NCBI GenBank assembly: GCA_964568355.1
Contig: CAZMRK010000079.1
Span: forward strand, 1-7,161
Reading direction: 5' to 3'
DNA length: 7,161 nucleotides
Source: JAJPJX01 sp964568355
GTDB lineage: Bacteria; Acidobacteriota; Terriglobia; Bryobacterales; Bryobacteraceae
The notes beneath the pieces are model-generated. The model was not told the DNA's origin. It made no database searches and was given only the letters and a program-made list of their open reading frames with translations. Made by a program: the position numbers and the translations under genes. Shown here piece after piece: positions 6,187 to 7,161 of the stretch (position 1 is its first letter; each line of letters starts with the position of its first letter).

Positions 6187-6592
6187 CCTGGCGGGAGGCA
6201 AGCTGCCACCGTCCGTTCTGGCGGACCCAGACGTGGGTGATATAGAGATTGGCGACGCCGGTCTGGACGGTCTTGATCATGGCGTTGTGGGTGACGACCG
6301 CGGTCTGGCCGAACTGGCGGATTTTCACGGCGGTAAAATCGATGGCCTGGTAGGTGGTGGTTTTCAGGGCTGCCAGGAAGTCCGCCTTGGTCTCGGTTTT
6401 GGCGGCCGAATGGGTGTAGAGAAGATCATCGGCGAGGATCTTATCGAGAGCAGCCTGGTCGTTCTTTAAAACCGCCTGGGTCCATTCTTTTTCGGCTGCG
6501 GCGATCGCCTTTTCGACGGCCGGGGTGGGCTGGCCGGCAAAGGCGCAGGCAGCCAGCAGTACGAAGGGAAACAGATTACGGAGTTTACGCAT
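6170..6592 (-). CDS. Secreted NTF2-like protein (DUF4440/SnoaL-type)
   Basis: The 140-residue product has an export signal (MRKLRNLFPFVLLAACAFAG) and then a complete NTF2-like fold of about 115 residues. The family pattern is visible: a first helix with VEKAIAAAEKEWTQAVLKND, then LDKILADDLLYTHSAAKTETK, and the closing strands THVWVRQNGRWQLASRQATR. DUF4440 members are cone-shaped domains that bind small ligands or act as isomerase-like or scaffold proteins; no catalytic pair can be assigned here, so the activity is unknown. The signal is ambiguous: LAAC at 13-16 fits a lipobox, which would give a lipoprotein, whereas AFA at 17-19 fits signal peptidase I. ATG at 6592 has only a weak AGCAG upstream. 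The 3' end overlaps the plus-strand hypothetical gene by 17 nt, and the 5' end is divergent from the glycine-rich secreted-protein gene with 74 nt between them. Confidence 0.88.
   Translation of the reverse strand: MRKLRNLFPFVLLAACAFAGQPTPAVEKAIAAAEKEWTQAVLKNDQAALDKILADDLLYTHSAAKTETKADFLAALKTTTYQAIDFTAVKIRQFGQTAVVTHNAMIKTVQTGVANLYITHVWVRQNGRWQLASRQATRLP
6173..6208. repeat. Inverted repeat spanning the two convergent stop codons
   Basis: Seven-base arms tggcagc (6173-6179) and gctgcca (6202-6208) enclose a second small pair, gcct (6186-6189) with aggc (6196-6199). The structure covers the TAG ending the plus-strand gene at 6186 and lies just inside the 3' end of the minus-strand gene. It could slow or end transcription from both sides, but no T-run follows on either strand, so a terminator call is weak. 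Confidence 0.3.
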
Positions 6593-6666
6593 CGCTGCTA
6601 TTGTAATCCGCAGTCCATTCTGCCGCCGTGGTAACGTTCCGCTAGCGGTGGAACATCTTTAGAGGT
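6593..6666. promoter_or_regulatory. Divergent intergenic region with a palindrome; candidate control region for both flanking genes
   Basis: Seventy-four bases separate two divergent starts, so both promoters should lie here. A palindrome ccgctagcgg at 6639-6648 sits within a looser repeat gttcc (6636-6640) / ggaac (6650-6654), close to the ribosome binding site of the plus-strand gene. It could be an operator or a leader hairpin. On the minus strand TACAAT at 6605-6600 resembles a -10 box but no good -35 box is present at the usual spacing. I see no convincing plus-strand promoter. Confidence 0.25.
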
Positions 6667-7089
6667 ATGCGAAAACTGTTTGCTTTTTCCGTGCTTTGCG
6701 CAGCAACACTGCTCGCCGCAGCAGCTTCGGCGGCGGATGTGACGGGAAAGTGGGTGGCCCAGATGCCAGGGCCCGGCGGCCAGACCCGGGAGGTCACGTT
6801 CAATTTGAAGGCGGACGGTGACAAATTGACCGGAACGGTTACGACTCCTCGGGGAGAGAGCGAAATCTCCGACGGCAAAGTGGAGGGGGATCACATCTCT
6901 TTCACGCAGACGTTTGAATTCAACGGGAACTCGATGAAGATCCTGTATGACGGCAAGGTTAACGGAGACCAGATCGAGTTTACGCGGAAGCGCGAGGGTG
7001 GAGGCGGCCAAGGCGGCCAGGGTGGACGAGGAGGCCGGGGAGGACGAGGCGGAATGGGCGGAACGTTCACGGCCAAGAGAGCTTCTTAG
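6667..7089 (+). CDS. Small secreted beta-rich protein with glycine/arginine-rich tract
   Basis: The 140-residue protein has a clear signal peptide (MRK, hydrophobic core, SAA before D24). The mature part is a run of beta strands with the pattern TGKWVAQMPGPGG, VTFNLKADGDKLTGTV, GESEISDGKVEGDHISFT and YDGKVNGDQIEFTRKR. It resembles small secreted lipocalin-like or DUF-type proteins that I associate with acidobacteria and relatives, in which alternating G-D-x-I/L turns mark successive hairpins. The function is unknown; binding of a hydrophobic or small molecule is a guess. Residues 111-132 form an almost perfect (GGX)n tract with Q, R and M at the third position, followed by a final strand TFTAKRAS, so the tract is a loop inside the fold, not a tail. 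ATG at 6667 is the first possible start after an in-frame TAG at 6643. AGAGG lies one base before the ATG, unusually close. The gene diverges from the NTF2-like gene. Confidence 0.85.
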   Translation: MRKLFAFSVLCAATLLAAAASAADVTGKWVAQMPGPGGQTREVTFNLKADGDKLTGTVTTPRGESEISDGKVEGDHISFTQTFEFNGNSMKILYDGKVNGDQIEFTRKREGGGGQGGQGGRGGRGGRGGMGGTFTAKRAS

Positions 7090-7161
7090 GCATTCAGACA
7101 CACTACGGCCAGGCGAGGGGGATACGACGGGGGATGCAAGAACCGTCACCGCCGCGGTGCC
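7090..7161. other. Terminal noncoding stretch without a supported feature
   Basis: The 72 bases after the last stop show no terminator-like hairpin with a T-run. An ATG at 7134 after a purine-rich stretch could begin another plus-strand gene, but only nine codons are visible, too few to judge. Confidence 0.4.

Noticed and set aside
6598..7149. A 183-codon minus-strand frame opposite the glycine-rich secreted protein
   Set aside because: No motif; its proline-rich part is simply the complement of the glycine-rich tract, and the plus frame has a signal peptide and ordered beta pattern.
7134..7161. ATG at 7134 as the start of another gene
   Set aside because: Only nine codons are visible and nothing in them can be recognised.

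Overview
The window is GC-rich bacterial chromosome, most likely from an acidobacterium of the Solibacter/Bryobacter group. The best taxonomic clue is the secreted protein at 4376-5698: its C-terminal half reads as the TIGR03437 domain, a paralogous family greatly expanded in Solibacter. The small secreted proteins at the right end fit the same source. No rRNA, tRNA, CRISPR array, insertion sequence or phage gene was seen.

Left part (1-4280, all minus strand): three overlapping genes in the order FkbH-type HAD protein with GNAT-like region and carrier-protein domain (4280 to 2145), then a GT4-type glycosyltransferase (2160 to 880), then a second, paralogous glycosyltransferase (880 to beyond base 1). 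Stops and starts overlap by 16 nt and 1 nt, so this is a tightly coupled operon. FkbH proteins load a glyceryl unit from 1,3-bisphosphoglycerate onto a carrier protein, and the carrier domain is present here in cis. The module therefore looks like the loading end of a polyketide, non-ribosomal-peptide or glycan pathway that builds a glyceryl unit and decorates something with sugars. The first glycosyltransferase carries a C-terminal extension with a short helix resembling those at NRPS/PKS module borders. This is the most interesting point in the window. The pathway continues past base 1, so the product is unknown.

Middle (4281-5781): a 95-nt gap almost filled by a nested inverted repeat separates the operon from an upstream secreted TIGR03437 protein on the same strand. 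That gene's Shine-Dalgarno sequence lies in the 3' arm of an 8-bp hairpin.

Right part (5782-7161): a 134-residue conserved-type hypothetical protein on the plus strand overlaps convergently by 17 nt with a secreted NTF2-like (DUF4440/SnoaL-type) protein on the minus strand. A divergent plus-strand gene follows, encoding a small secreted beta-rich protein with a (GGX)n glycine/arginine tract. These are ordinary accessory or housekeeping proteins with no visible link to the operon at the left. The last 72 bases hold no feature I can support.
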